This document shows positions 35,917-44,579 of a DNA stretch of 64,000 bases, piece after piece. Location: the NCBI GenBank assembly GCA_020850995.1, contig JADZDP010000105.1, forward strand, positions 1-64,000. Direction: 5' to 3'. Each line of letters opens with the position of its first letter. Positions within the stretch are counted from its first letter, which is position 1. The position numbers and the translations under genes were made by a program. This DNA is from Deltaproteobacteria bacterium. GTDB lineage: Bacteria > Myxococcota > UBA727 > VGSZ01. Below the pieces are notes generated by a model. That model worked only from the letters and a program-made list of their open reading frames with translations, was not told the DNA's origin and did no database searches.

Positions 35917-36414
35917 TCAGGTCCCGTCGTCGAACGCAACCGTGGAGACCGGTATCTCGAGGCTCGGGTTGACCTCGGCGTCGCTGGCGATGACCATCGT
36001 GGCGCTGAGCGGGGCGAGGATGTCCGCGGTGAGGTAGTTGAAACGCACGGACGCAACGTTGTCGAGATAGAGCTCCGTGAGGTCCGCCTCCGCGTCGGTG
36101 AAGGCGGCGGCGTCGGTGCCCGTGAAGGAAACGCTCGAGATGTTCACCACCTTCTCGCCGACGTTGCGCACAGAGAACACGGTCGCGGCTTGCGGCGTGG
36201 GGTCGTGGCAGAGTTGCGTGGCGCCGGAGACCCGGTCGCACGCGTTGCCCGTGCCGCAGTCGGTGGCCGCGGTGGCGGTCGTGCACTGCGCCAGCGACGG
36301 GAGCAGCACGATCGCTTCGGTCAGAGGGCGCAGCTCACTTGGAATCCCGGTGGGACAGGAACAGAGCGAGAACGGTACGAGGAGAGCAAAGGGAACGAAC
36401 AACGCGCGCGACAT
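35917..36414 (-). CDS. Small lipoprotein with beta-sandwich domain
   Basis: A 165-residue protein with a lipoprotein signal (VPFSLCSCPTG). After a short Cys-containing region (TDCGTGNACDRVSGATQLC), the rest resembles an immunoglobulin-like choice-of-anchor domain (SVRNVGEKVVNISSVSFTGTDAAAF). It probably sits on the outer membrane or in the periplasm. It is the first gene of the surface-protein island on the minus strand; no family can be named. Confidence 0.62.
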   Translation of the reverse strand: MSRALFVPFALLVPFSLCSCPTGIPSELRPLTEAIVLLPSLAQCTTATAATDCGTGNACDRVSGATQLCHDPTPQAATVFSVRNVGEKVVNISSVSFTGTDAAAFTDAEADLTELYLDNVASVRFNYLTADILAPLSATMVIASDAEVNPSLEIPVSTVAFDDGT

Positions 36415-36477
36415 GCGACCTCCGGCTGCATGGTCTACACCCCGCGGCGCCCGCGGGGCAACGTCGAGGCCGGCGCG

Positions 36478-38850
36478 CTATCCGTCTTGGCAGTAGTCCT
36501 GCCCGTTGTCGCATGGGCCGGGGCAGCCGCAGGTGATGGTCACATTCAGCGTGTAGGAGGTGTTCAGGTCGAAGTCGTTGAGCCCGTTGTCGACGACCTG
36601 GATATAGATGGGGGCGTCGTTCTGCGGGCCCTCGACGATGCACTCTTGCTGGGGGCCGCTGGGGCCGAACTGGAAGGACCCGCCGCTGTTCGACGGCCCA
36701 TCCGACCAGCAGCGCTCGTCGACGCACACCTCGTCATCATCGCAAACCTCGGGGCCGCAGCCGTTGGCGTTGCAGGCGAGCTCGCCGCAGTAGACGCCTT
36801 GGGTGGCGCGCAGCGTGCTGGCGATCAGGCCGTAGTCGCTGTGGACGAAGATGGCCAGCTCGTTCGGTGTGGCACCGCTGATGCTGTAGTCGACCTGGAT
36901 GCCGAAGTAGCCCTTCTCGGGGAAGTTCTGCAGCAGGAAGAAGTCACGGTCACCCTCGTAGGTGAGGCGGCCACTCAAGGCCACGGTCTGCGGGCCTGCC
37001 TCGGCATCGTCGCAGTCGACCTGGTCTTCGGGAAACCCGAAGCCCACGGGGAAGGGCACGGGCTCGATGTCGAGGCAGCCGGTGGTCGCCCCGACCGCGG
37101 CGCAGACGGGCAGGAAGCCCGTGTCGACGGCGCGGGCGCGCGGCTTCGACTCCTGGATGAGCCGGTCGAGGGTCCAGTTGTTTTCGTTGGTCTGGTACCC
37201 GGCCGACTCGAGGTTGGGGACGAGCACGTTGTCGCCCGCCTCGCCCGGGTCGGTGTCGTCCGAGATGGTGACGTTGATGCTGTAGCCGCCGCTCTCCTGG
37301 AAGCCGTCGTCGTTGAATTCGTTGACGCTGATGTAGTGCACACGGTTGTTGCGCAGCGGGTAGGCCAGCCGGAAGGGGCTCTGCGCCACGAAGCGCTGCA
37401 TGCGCACCTCGCCACACGTGTTGTCGGGCAAGCACTCCTGCCCTTGGCCACAGGCGCCGCTCTGGCAGGCACGCGTGTTCTCCTCGGGATCGGTGCTGAT
37501 GATGCGCACCTGCGGCTGGAAGTCGTCGTCGAAGGTACCGTCGAATTGCAGCTCGACGATGAGCACGTCGGGATCGCCGACGGTGGCGCTGGGGTTGACG
37601 CGGTAGAGGTCGGTGTCGGCGAAGGCGGCGAGCGAGGCGTCGAGGGTGGCGCCGCTGGTCATTGCCACAGCGGTCGCCGTCGTCTCGTTGGCCGTGCCTG
37701 ACTCGTGGCTGTCGGGGTCGGCGAGCACGGTGACGTCGAGCGTGTATTGCCCGAGCGCGGTGTCGAGGGTGGCGTCGGTGTCGCCGTCAGTGCCACCGTC
37801 TTTGATGCGCAAGTAGAAGCGGTCGAGGGGCAGCCCTTGCGCGTTCAGCTCGGAGATGGTCTCGGCGCTGAAGTTGACGGTGGTCGACTTGCGCACGCGC
37901 GCCTCCAGCGTGCCAGCGGTGGCGCCCTCGGCGAAGCTCGTCGCCTGCAGCTCGGTGATGCGATCGGCCGCGAACAGCGTGATCTCGTACTCGATGCCGC
38001 TCTCGGCCGGCGCGGTGAGCTGCACGTCGACGATCTCGCCGTCGCCAGTCGCGTCGATGGCGTACCAGTCGACGTCGCGCGCGGTGGCGATGATGCCCTG
38101 CGCGCTCGCCCCCGACACCACCACGGTGGCGGTTGCAGCCGAGTTGTTGGGCTCGTTGGCATCGGGCTCGTCGACCGCCGTGACCGTGAGGGTGTAGGGG
38201 TTGACGTTGTCGAAGGCCTCGGCGCTCAGGTTGAGGCCATCCTCGACCACCAAGAGGTAGGTGCCGGCCAGCTCGAGGTAGCTGGCGGCGGCGAAGTCGA
38301 CGGGCACCCCTTGCAGCGGATCGTCTTGGGCCTTGTCGGGGTCGCGGGTCTTGCCGACCGCGGAGAAGACGCAGGTGCCCGCGATGCACGCTGCGGGTCC
38401 GCCGCACTCGACCGCCACCTGGGCGTCTTCGGCCTCCACGCTGCACGGGATCTCGGACAGGCGCAGCACCGAGTAGGCCGGCTCCACCGAGGTGATGAAG
38501 GTGTCCATCGAGAGGCTGACCTGGATGACCGTGCCGGGGTTGCTGATGCTCAACAGGTAGCCGTCGTCGTCGTAGGCGGGGCAGAGCGTGCCGGTGACCT
38601 CGGCGCCGAACTCGAGCGCGCCCGCGGTGCTCGGGTCGCGACGAGGGAAGTTCAGGTCGACCTCGCACTGCCCGACCACGGCGCACGCGGTGTCGTTGAC
38701 GCAGACCTCGTCGTCGCAATCGGCGGCGCCGTTCTCGTCGTCGTCGAGGCCGTTGTTGCAGATCTCCTCGGGGATCCCTTCGCAGGTGGAGCCGGCCAAC
38801 GTGACGAGCGCGCAGGCAGCGAGCGCGCCCTTGAGCATGTTCATAACCAT
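36478..38850 (-). CDS. Large secreted protein with PPC-like domains
   Basis: A 790-residue protein. The N-terminal signal ends near TLAGSTCEG and may be a lipobox. A D-rich Cys segment follows (CNNGLDDDENGAADCDDEVC), of a type often seen in myxobacterial surface proteins. At least three beta-sandwich domains of the bacterial pre-peptidase C-terminal kind begin with phrases such as DEPDANEPNNSAATATVV or ADPDSHESGTANETTATAVA. Two short Cys-rich knots (CQSGACGQGQECLPDNTC; CNANGCGPEVCDDDEVCVDERC) interrupt them. It is likely exported and calcium-binding. No enzymatic domain is seen. Confidence 0.7.
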   Translation of the reverse strand: MVMNMLKGALAACALVTLAGSTCEGIPEEICNNGLDDDENGAADCDDEVCVNDTACAVVGQCEVDLNFPRRDPSTAGALEFGAEVTGTLCPAYDDDGYLLSISNPGTVIQVSLSMDTFITSVEPAYSVLRLSEIPCSVEAEDAQVAVECGGPAACIAGTCVFSAVGKTRDPDKAQDDPLQGVPVDFAAASYLELAGTYLLVVEDGLNLSAEAFDNVNPYTLTVTAVDEPDANEPNNSAATATVVVSGASAQGIIATARDVDWYAIDATGDGEIVDVQLTAPAESGIEYEITLFAADRITELQATSFAEGATAGTLEARVRKSTTVNFSAETISELNAQGLPLDRFYLRIKDGGTDGDTDATLDTALGQYTLDVTVLADPDSHESGTANETTATAVAMTSGATLDASLAAFADTDLYRVNPSATVGDPDVLIVELQFDGTFDDDFQPQVRIISTDPEENTRACQSGACGQGQECLPDNTCGEVRMQRFVAQSPFRLAYPLRNNRVHYISVNEFNDDGFQESGGYSINVTISDDTDPGEAGDNVLVPNLESAGYQTNENNWTLDRLIQESKPRARAVDTGFLPVCAAVGATTGCLDIEPVPFPVGFGFPEDQVDCDDAEAGPQTVALSGRLTYEGDRDFFLLQNFPEKGYFGIQVDYSISGATPNELAIFVHSDYGLIASTLRATQGVYCGELACNANGCGPEVCDDDEVCVDERCWSDGPSNSGGSFQFGPSGPQQECIVEGPQNDAPIYIQVVDNGLNDFDLNTSYTLNVTITCGCPGPCDNGQDYCQDG

Positions 38851-38861
38851 GAATGGACCTC

Positions 38862-40643
38862 TCAGGGGTCGATGCAGTCGACGGCGGGATCGAACTCGGT
38901 TGCGGGTTTGAACGCCTCGCGCGGCAGGATCATCTTGCCGTTGGCGGGGTCCTTGAGACGCCTGGTGGCGTCGAAGCGCGCGCGCGCGCAGGCCAGGCGT
39001 GCCACGCCAGGCTCGCTTGGCATGTCGAAGGGGTTCTCGGTGACCTCGAAGATGATGCGGTTCTCGGCCAAGGACATCTGGCCGCCGCCGAGCCCCGACG
39101 CTTGGACGTTACCGGCAGCGTCGGGCACGGGGGCCTCGGCGCCGGTCGTGGTGGCCAGCGCGATGTTTGACACGTTGAACTCATAGCACATGGTGGATCC
39201 CTCGAGCCCGAGCTCGGCCACCTTGTACCGGTACGCGTGCTCCGATAGCTCCACGACGTCGTCAGTGTCGACGCGCGAGTGCGCGCGCATCTCGCCGGAG
39301 TTGTTGACGCCGTCGAAATCCACGTCGAGGAAGGTGTCGGGGAGGCTCGGGTTACTGCCGTAGAGGATCTCGATGCCGTCGCCGAAGCCGTCGTTGTCGC
39401 TGTCGTAGAAGTCCTTCAGCACGCCGAAGAAGATCTCCTCGCAGTCACGCAAGCCGTCACCGTCGGTGTCGAGCCGGTCGGTGTCACCGGCGCAGTCGGC
39501 GTCGGTGGGATCGAGGGCGTCGAGACCCGAGGTCTTGAGGGTGTGCTCGAGCAGGTCGGAGAAGCCGTCGCCGTCGGTGTCTTGCTGCTGCGGATCCAGT
39601 CCTGCCAGGTCCTCGACTTGATCGCTGATGCCATCGCCGTCGGAGTCGATGATGCCGAAGGCGAGGGTGGGATCGTCGGAGCGCACGCGCGGGTCCACGC
39701 CCAGCGCCGCCGAAAACGGGCGCGCGTTGATGTTGTTGGCCGTGAAGTTCTTCATGGCGAAGACGCGCTTGAACGAGGTGAAGTCGACGAACAGGAAGTT
39801 GATGGCTTCGCCCGAGGAGAAGTCGCGATAGACGCCTTGGCCCTTCTTGGACATGCCGCGCATGAAGGTGGACCCGCAGGCCTTCACCTCCGTGGCAGTG
39901 TCCGGTGCCGCGGCAAACGCCGCGTTGAACGACAGCTCGCGCACGTCGTACTGCTCGGCCAGGTCGAGGAACTGCTGAATCAGGATGTCGACGTCATCGA
40001 CCACGTCGACGGACATATTGGGCGGTTCGCCGGTCATCTCCCAGTAGGCGGCGTCCTCGCAGGTGTCGACGGGATCGAAGCGGCTGTCGTTGTCGGGGAT
40101 GCCGTCGGAGAGGAAGAACATCACGTAGCGGGCGTTGCGCAAATCGTCTGGCGCTTGCAGGGCCAGGTCGGTGGCCAGGGTGCTGACGGCGGTCTGCAAC
40201 GCCAGCACGAAGTCGGTGGTGCCGCCGGCGAACGCGACGTCGCCCACGCGCGTGAGCGCCTCGGCTGGCGGCATGAAGCCAGGCATGCAGTCGGTGTTCG
40301 GGTTGTACGTGGCGCAGTGCTCGGTGAGCACGCGGTTGCCGGCGCCGAACACCTGGATGGCGATCTCGACGCCGGGCTGGTTGAGCGTCAGGTCGATGAC
40401 GTCGAGCACCGCGTCGAGCCGCGTGAGGTTCGGGTCGGTGGCGTTCATCGACTGGCTGGTGTCGATGAGGAAGTAGAGCTTGACCGGGAAGTCGAGCTCG
40501 TCGGGATCGGTGGTGCAGAAGCTGCCGCTCACCTGCAGCTTGTTGTCGGCGCGCTCGACCTCGGGAGGTGGCACCGGCTCGAGCTGCGCGTCGGTGCACG
40601 CGCTCGCCACCAGCGCGGCCGTGGCGAAGGGCAGGATCCTCAT
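38862..40643 (-). CDS. VWA-domain lipoprotein with D-rich repeats, copy 1
   Basis: A 593-residue protein. MRILPFATAALVASACTDA is a lipoprotein signal. A VWA domain follows, with metal site IDTSQSMN and FLSDGIPDND. The second half carries DSDGDGISDQVEDLAGLDPQQQ-type units, which bind calcium in related proteins. The tail resembles that of its neighbour (KDPANGKMILPREAF). The ATG at 40643 shares a base with the stop of the upstream copy (TGATG), so the pair is translationally coupled. The open frame upstream of the ATG is the wrong frame of that neighbour. Confidence 0.78.
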   Translation of the reverse strand: MRILPFATAALVASACTDAQLEPVPPPEVERADNKLQVSGSFCTTDPDELDFPVKLYFLIDTSQSMNATDPNLTRLDAVLDVIDLTLNQPGVEIAIQVFGAGNRVLTEHCATYNPNTDCMPGFMPPAEALTRVGDVAFAGGTTDFVLALQTAVSTLATDLALQAPDDLRNARYVMFFLSDGIPDNDSRFDPVDTCEDAAYWEMTGEPPNMSVDVVDDVDILIQQFLDLAEQYDVRELSFNAAFAAAPDTATEVKACGSTFMRGMSKKGQGVYRDFSSGEAINFLFVDFTSFKRVFAMKNFTANNINARPFSAALGVDPRVRSDDPTLAFGIIDSDGDGISDQVEDLAGLDPQQQDTDGDGFSDLLEHTLKTSGLDALDPTDADCAGDTDRLDTDGDGLRDCEEIFFGVLKDFYDSDNDGFGDGIEILYGSNPSLPDTFLDVDFDGVNNSGEMRAHSRVDTDDVVELSEHAYRYKVAELGLEGSTMCYEFNVSNIALATTTGAEAPVPDAAGNVQASGLGGGQMSLAENRIIFEVTENPFDMPSEPGVARLACARARFDATRRLKDPANGKMILPREAFKPATEFDPAVDCIDP

Positions 40644-42808
40644 CAGCGCACCTCGAGGTTCTTGCAGAAGGGCTGGCCGTTGGCGTCGCGCGCGCCCGAC
40701 AGATGGAAGGCCTGCCCATAGTAGAGCAGGTTGTCGGCCGACGGCGGCGGCGCAATGGCGAGCTGCACGTCGGGGTCGGACAGGTCGTAGAAGGCGTCGT
40801 TCTCGATGATGAGCTTGCCCGTGGCCGGATCCTTGAAGCTCGGCGCCGCGTACTGCACGCGCACACAGGCCACGCGCATCTCCATGCGCCCCGTGGGGTT
40901 CTCGGCGGGCGCCTCCGCGATCCACACCGCGATGTCGTTGTAGCCGCGGCGTCCTTGGACACGCCGCGGGGCCGTCGATGCGAGGTGCAGGCCGCGCGTG
41001 ATGCTGGTGAAGCAGGTACGCCCGTCCTCGGTCTGGCCCTCTTCGATGAGCTCGTAGCGCACCGCGTCCTCCTCGCGGTCAGCGTCGGGCACCAGCGGGT
41101 CGGTGCCCTTGCGCACCTCGTCGGTGTTCTGCACGCCGTCGAAGTCGTCGTCGCGCCCGGCCTCGTTCTCCAGGGGGTCGAGCCCCAGGCGCACCTCGAT
41201 GCCGTCGGGCAAGGTGTCGCCGTCGCTGTCGGCCACCTTCGGGTTGGTATCGACGATGAACTCTTCGCAGCCATTGAGCCCGTCACCGTCGTCATCCTCG
41301 CGATCGACGCCGGTGGGGTCGAACATCGGGCAGTTGTCGAGCGGCAGGCCCGTGTAGCGCGGCTCGAAGCCGATGTTGGCGCGCGCCTGCTCGAGGCCAT
41401 CTTCCCAGCCGTCGCCCGGCAAGCCGGTGCAGGCCGCGCTCGCGGGGTTCGGATTGCACGGGTCGCTGGGGTCGGGATCGAGCGCGGCGTTGGCGTCGTC
41501 GAAGCCGTCGACGTCCTGGTCGATGAGGTCGGCGCGCAAGGGCTCCTCGAGCCGGTCGCTGTCGGCGACGACGGCGCTGGTGCCGAGCAGGTACTCCGTC
41601 TCGTCATCGAGACCGTCGGCGTCGGAGTCGGCGCGGTACTCGACCACCGTCGGGTCACCGCCGGGCGCCAGGGCGTTCAGGTTGGTCGCGTACATCGACA
41701 CCAGCGAATAGCCCGACTTGAGCGAGGTGAAGTTGAACGACAGGAAGTCGATCTCGCCGGAGCCCTCGAAGTCACGGTATTGCCCGCCGCCGATTGCCGC
41801 CAGGCTCATGAGCAGGCTCTCGGAGCGGCACTTGTTGAGGCGGTAGATCTCCTTGACCGCGTCGGGCAGCGCCGAGTCGAAGAGCAGGGCTGTGTTGATC
41901 TGCAGTTGACCTACGCCGAACTCCTCACCGAGCTCGACGATGTCCTCCACCAGGCCTTCGATCTGGTAGGTGCGGTTGTAGTTGCCCTCGAGCTCGAGAT
42001 CGTTGAGCGCCGACAGCACGTCGTCGCCGTAGTTGGGCGTGGGCATGGTGCTGCCCGCCGGCGACTGGCCCGACACCACGTCGGCCACGTTGTCTTGGAA
42101 CTGGTCGAGGAAGTCGGACTCGTTGCACAGGTCGAGCTCGCTCTCGTCCTCGCAGTAGCGGCGGCCCGCCTGCGGCGCCTCCCATGCCTCGAGGGGACAG
42201 TTGTAGGGGTTCGCGCCGAGCGTGCCCACGGTCTCGTCGGCGCTGGAGCAGCAGCGCGGGTCGGGGGCGCCGTCGGAGAAGAAGATGACGATGTACTTGG
42301 TGCGCGCGCGCTCGGCGGGCGCGGTGCGCAGCATGTCGATGAGCAGGTGCTGCTGCACCGCCGACCAGGCGCCGTGGTAGTCGGTGGCGACGTCCTTGAG
42401 CTGCAGGAAGGGCGGCTCTTGCCAGTCGGCGGCCGGGATGAACATGGGGTCCGACGCGGGATCGGCGATGGGCGGATCGAGGTAGATGTTGGAGCCAAAG
42501 CCCATGGTGGCCACCAGCACGTCCTCTTGCGTGGCCAGCGCGCTCATCAGCTCGCGCACGGCGTTGACCCGCAGGCCCGGCTGATCGGTGAACTGCATCG
42601 AGCCCGAGGTGTCGACGACCAGCAGCAGCTTGACGGGGAAGGTGATGTCCGCCGACGGCCGCGTGCAAAAGTGCGTCTCGATCTCGAGGAGATCATCGAC
42701 CGCGTCGGGCTCGGGCTCCGTCACGGGTATGAGCTTCTGGTTGGTGCACCCTTGCGAGGGCAAGAGCGCGAGCGGCAAGAGCAGGGCAGCGCGGACGAGC
42801 AAACGCAT
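40643..42808 (-). CDS. VWA-domain lipoprotein with D-rich repeats, copy 2
   Basis: A 721-residue paralogue of the adjacent gene. It has a lipobox (PSQGCTN), a VWA domain with metal site VDTSGSMQ and FFSDGAPD, and several Cys (CCSSADE, CPLEAW). A run of calcium-type repeats follows (RADSDADGLDDETEYLL, DREDDDGDGLNGCEEF, DSDGDTLPDGIEVRLGL). The tail ends KDPATGKLIIENDAFYD, close to its partner's. The ATG at 42808 has GGGGAGG seven bases upstream. Probably a surface adhesin-like pair. Confidence 0.8.
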   Translation of the reverse strand: MRLLVRAALLLPLALLPSQGCTNQKLIPVTEPEPDAVDDLLEIETHFCTRPSADITFPVKLLLVVDTSGSMQFTDQPGLRVNAVRELMSALATQEDVLVATMGFGSNIYLDPPIADPASDPMFIPAADWQEPPFLQLKDVATDYHGAWSAVQQHLLIDMLRTAPAERARTKYIVIFFSDGAPDPRCCSSADETVGTLGANPYNCPLEAWEAPQAGRRYCEDESELDLCNESDFLDQFQDNVADVVSGQSPAGSTMPTPNYGDDVLSALNDLELEGNYNRTYQIEGLVEDIVELGEEFGVGQLQINTALLFDSALPDAVKEIYRLNKCRSESLLMSLAAIGGGQYRDFEGSGEIDFLSFNFTSLKSGYSLVSMYATNLNALAPGGDPTVVEYRADSDADGLDDETEYLLGTSAVVADSDRLEEPLRADLIDQDVDGFDDANAALDPDPSDPCNPNPASAACTGLPGDGWEDGLEQARANIGFEPRYTGLPLDNCPMFDPTGVDREDDDGDGLNGCEEFIVDTNPKVADSDGDTLPDGIEVRLGLDPLENEAGRDDDFDGVQNTDEVRKGTDPLVPDADREEDAVRYELIEEGQTEDGRTCFTSITRGLHLASTAPRRVQGRRGYNDIAVWIAEAPAENPTGRMEMRVACVRVQYAAPSFKDPATGKLIIENDAFYDLSDPDVQLAIAPPPSADNLLYYGQAFHLSGARDANGQPFCKNLEVR

Positions 42809-42913
42809 GGGTGCCTCCCCACGAGGACGAACAGAGTGTACCACGGACCGACGCGCGCGAATTCTGTGCACGTTCAATGCCGGGCCCCGATGGCGACCGT
42901 CGGTGCACCCGCC

Positions 42914-42945
42914 GAAAAAAACGAGGCCCCCTCGCGGGGGCCTCG
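42914..42945 (-). terminator. Rho-independent terminator
   Basis: Read on the minus strand, a 10-bp GC stem (CGAGGCCCCC / GGGGGCCTCG, loop GCGA) is followed by seven T (complement of A42915-42921). It lies 22 bp after the stop of the gene ending at 42967 and before the next minus-strand gene, so it should end that transcript and separate the two units. Confidence 0.9.
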
Positions 42946-42966
42946 CTGCCGAGGAGGCGCTCTCGC

Positions 42967-44250
42967 CTAGCGCCGGCGGCGCACGAGGGCGAGGAGGCCG
43001 AGGAGCACGCCGGCGGCGGCCGTGCTGCCGGGCATCGCGCCGCAGCCGAAGGAGGGCAGGGCCTCACCGGTCACGCTCACCGTCACGCGGCCGTTGCCAG
43101 CCTTCGCGTCCGGGTAGTCGGCGTCGGGCCACACGAGCTCGCCGCGCAGCTCGAGGACGTAGTCGCCGGGCACACGGGCCGAGAACTCCGCACGCTTGTC
43201 GTCCTCGTAGCGGTACTGCGGGCTCTGACCGGAGAAGCTGACCGAGCCCACGGGGTTCACGATGCTGTACTCGCCATCGGCGGGCTGCTCCACCACGGTC
43301 CAGGTGTACTTGATCGGGGTGTCGAAGCGGTTGGCGAACACAGGCAGCTCGATGCCGCTGCCGGTCTCGACCGCGCGGGGCTTGCCGGCGTGCACGGCGA
43401 AGGGGTCGGCCGGGTCGAGGCAGCTCTCGCTGTCGGTGATGACGAAGCAGAGGCGGTCGTCACAGGCGTCGCCGAGGAAGTCGTGGTCCACGTCGCCCTG
43501 AGCGCCGTTCGGCAGGTTGATGCAGTTGTCGAAGGTGTTGTCGATGCCGTCGTTGTCGCGGTCGTTGTCGCACTCGTCGCCGGTGCCGTCCGCGTCGCTG
43601 TCGCCCTGGCCCACGTTCGGCATCGCGATGCAGTTATCGAGCGCGTCGTCGATGAGGTCGCGGTCTTGGTCGGGGAAGCAGGTGGCGTCGAGCGAGCGCG
43701 CGCCGCTGCAGCTCGCCTCGAAGCGCAGCGGGCAGTTGTCGATGGCGTCCTCGCAGTCATCAGCGTCGTCGTTGAGGTCGCACGCGTTGCCAATGCCGTC
43801 CGTGTCGAAGTCCTCGCCCACCGGGTTTGGCACGTAGATGCAGTTGTCTTCGAGGTTCAGCACCTGGTCGTTGTCGGCGTCGCCATCGCAGGCGTCGCCA
43901 TCGCCGTCCGCGTCCGAGTCGGCGAGGTCGAAGTTGGACGCGCTCGGGCAGTTGTCGCACTCGTCGCCGCGCACGTCGCCGTCGCCGTCGGCCTGGGTCG
44001 GGTTGAACATGAACGGACAGTTGTCGAAGTCGTCCTCCATGCCGTCGTCGTCGAAGTCGTCGGCGTACTGGTAGGTGTCGCCCTGGTCCGTGAAGGCGAT
44101 CAGGATCGAGCAGCCGCAGCCGCAGCCACAGCCGCCGCCGCTGGTGTCGGGGGTACCGCACAGGCCGCCGGTGCACTCACCATTGTCCTGGGCGAACGCC
44201 GTCAGTGACAGCGTCAAGGTCGCAAATACGGTGAAGACGATCTTTTGCAT
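42967..44250 (-). CDS. Secreted thrombospondin-3-repeat protein with MYXO-CTERM tail
   Basis: A 427-residue protein. A signal peptide (TAFAQ) is followed by an unusual GGGCGCGCGCS run. About 200 residues of Cys-paired acidic repeats come next (DFDDDGMEDDFDNCPFMFN, DSDADGTGDECDNDRDNDG). A beta-sandwich segment with YTWTVVEQPADG follows. The C-terminus is GCGAMPGSTAAAG, a hydrophobic helix and RRRR, a good match to MYXO-CTERM sorting tails, which in this phylum anchor proteins to the surface. The ATG at 44250 has AGGAGG seven bases upstream. A strong terminator lies downstream. Confidence 0.82.
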   Translation of the reverse strand: MQKIVFTVFATLTLSLTAFAQDNGECTGGLCGTPDTSGGGCGCGCGCSILIAFTDQGDTYQYADDFDDDGMEDDFDNCPFMFNPTQADGDGDVRGDECDNCPSASNFDLADSDADGDGDACDGDADNDQVLNLEDNCIYVPNPVGEDFDTDGIGNACDLNDDADDCEDAIDNCPLRFEASCSGARSLDATCFPDQDRDLIDDALDNCIAMPNVGQGDSDADGTGDECDNDRDNDGIDNTFDNCINLPNGAQGDVDHDFLGDACDDRLCFVITDSESCLDPADPFAVHAGKPRAVETGSGIELPVFANRFDTPIKYTWTVVEQPADGEYSIVNPVGSVSFSGQSPQYRYEDDKRAEFSARVPGDYVLELRGELVWPDADYPDAKAGNGRVTVSVTGEALPSFGCGAMPGSTAAAGVLLGLLALVRRRR

Positions 44251-44579
44251 CTGTTGCCTCCTCTTGGCGGACCACACATAAGCGAGAAGCGGGCCAACTG
44301 CGGCCGCCGCATCGACATCATGGAAAAACAACCGGTTACGCGTGAAGGCCGCGTTCGTGTCGCCAGGATTGGGGAGTTCAGTCGCCATTCGCGCAGCCGG
44401 TTGGGGAGTCCACTCTACGTCACGACTGTGGAGTCCAGTCACCTGCGGGCCGCTTGCGAGACAGCGCACAGCGTGCGCCGCTGTGGGTACGCGCGGCCGG
44501 CTGCGCGCACGCCGAGCTCCACGCTGAGCACGGCGGTGCACGAGCGAAGGGCGTCGCCCTTGCATGGTACAAGACCACC
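44251..44579. promoter_or_regulatory. Divergent intergenic region with GGAGTYCA repeats
   Basis: This 329-bp gap lies between the divergent genes at 44250 (minus) and 44580 (plus). It holds three related direct repeats: GGAGTTCAGTCGCC at 44373-44386, GGAGTCCAC at 44405-44413 and GGAGTCCAGTCACC at 44430-44443. Spacing is about 32 and 25 bp. An AT-richer patch (GGAAAAACAACCGGTTACG, about 44321-44339) lies near the minus-strand start. The repeats may be binding sites for a regulator of both genes; no gene is seen inside. Confidence 0.4.

Noticed and set aside
36478..38850. Protease call from the PPC-like domains
   Set aside because: These domains often accompany proteases, but no catalytic motif is present in this protein.
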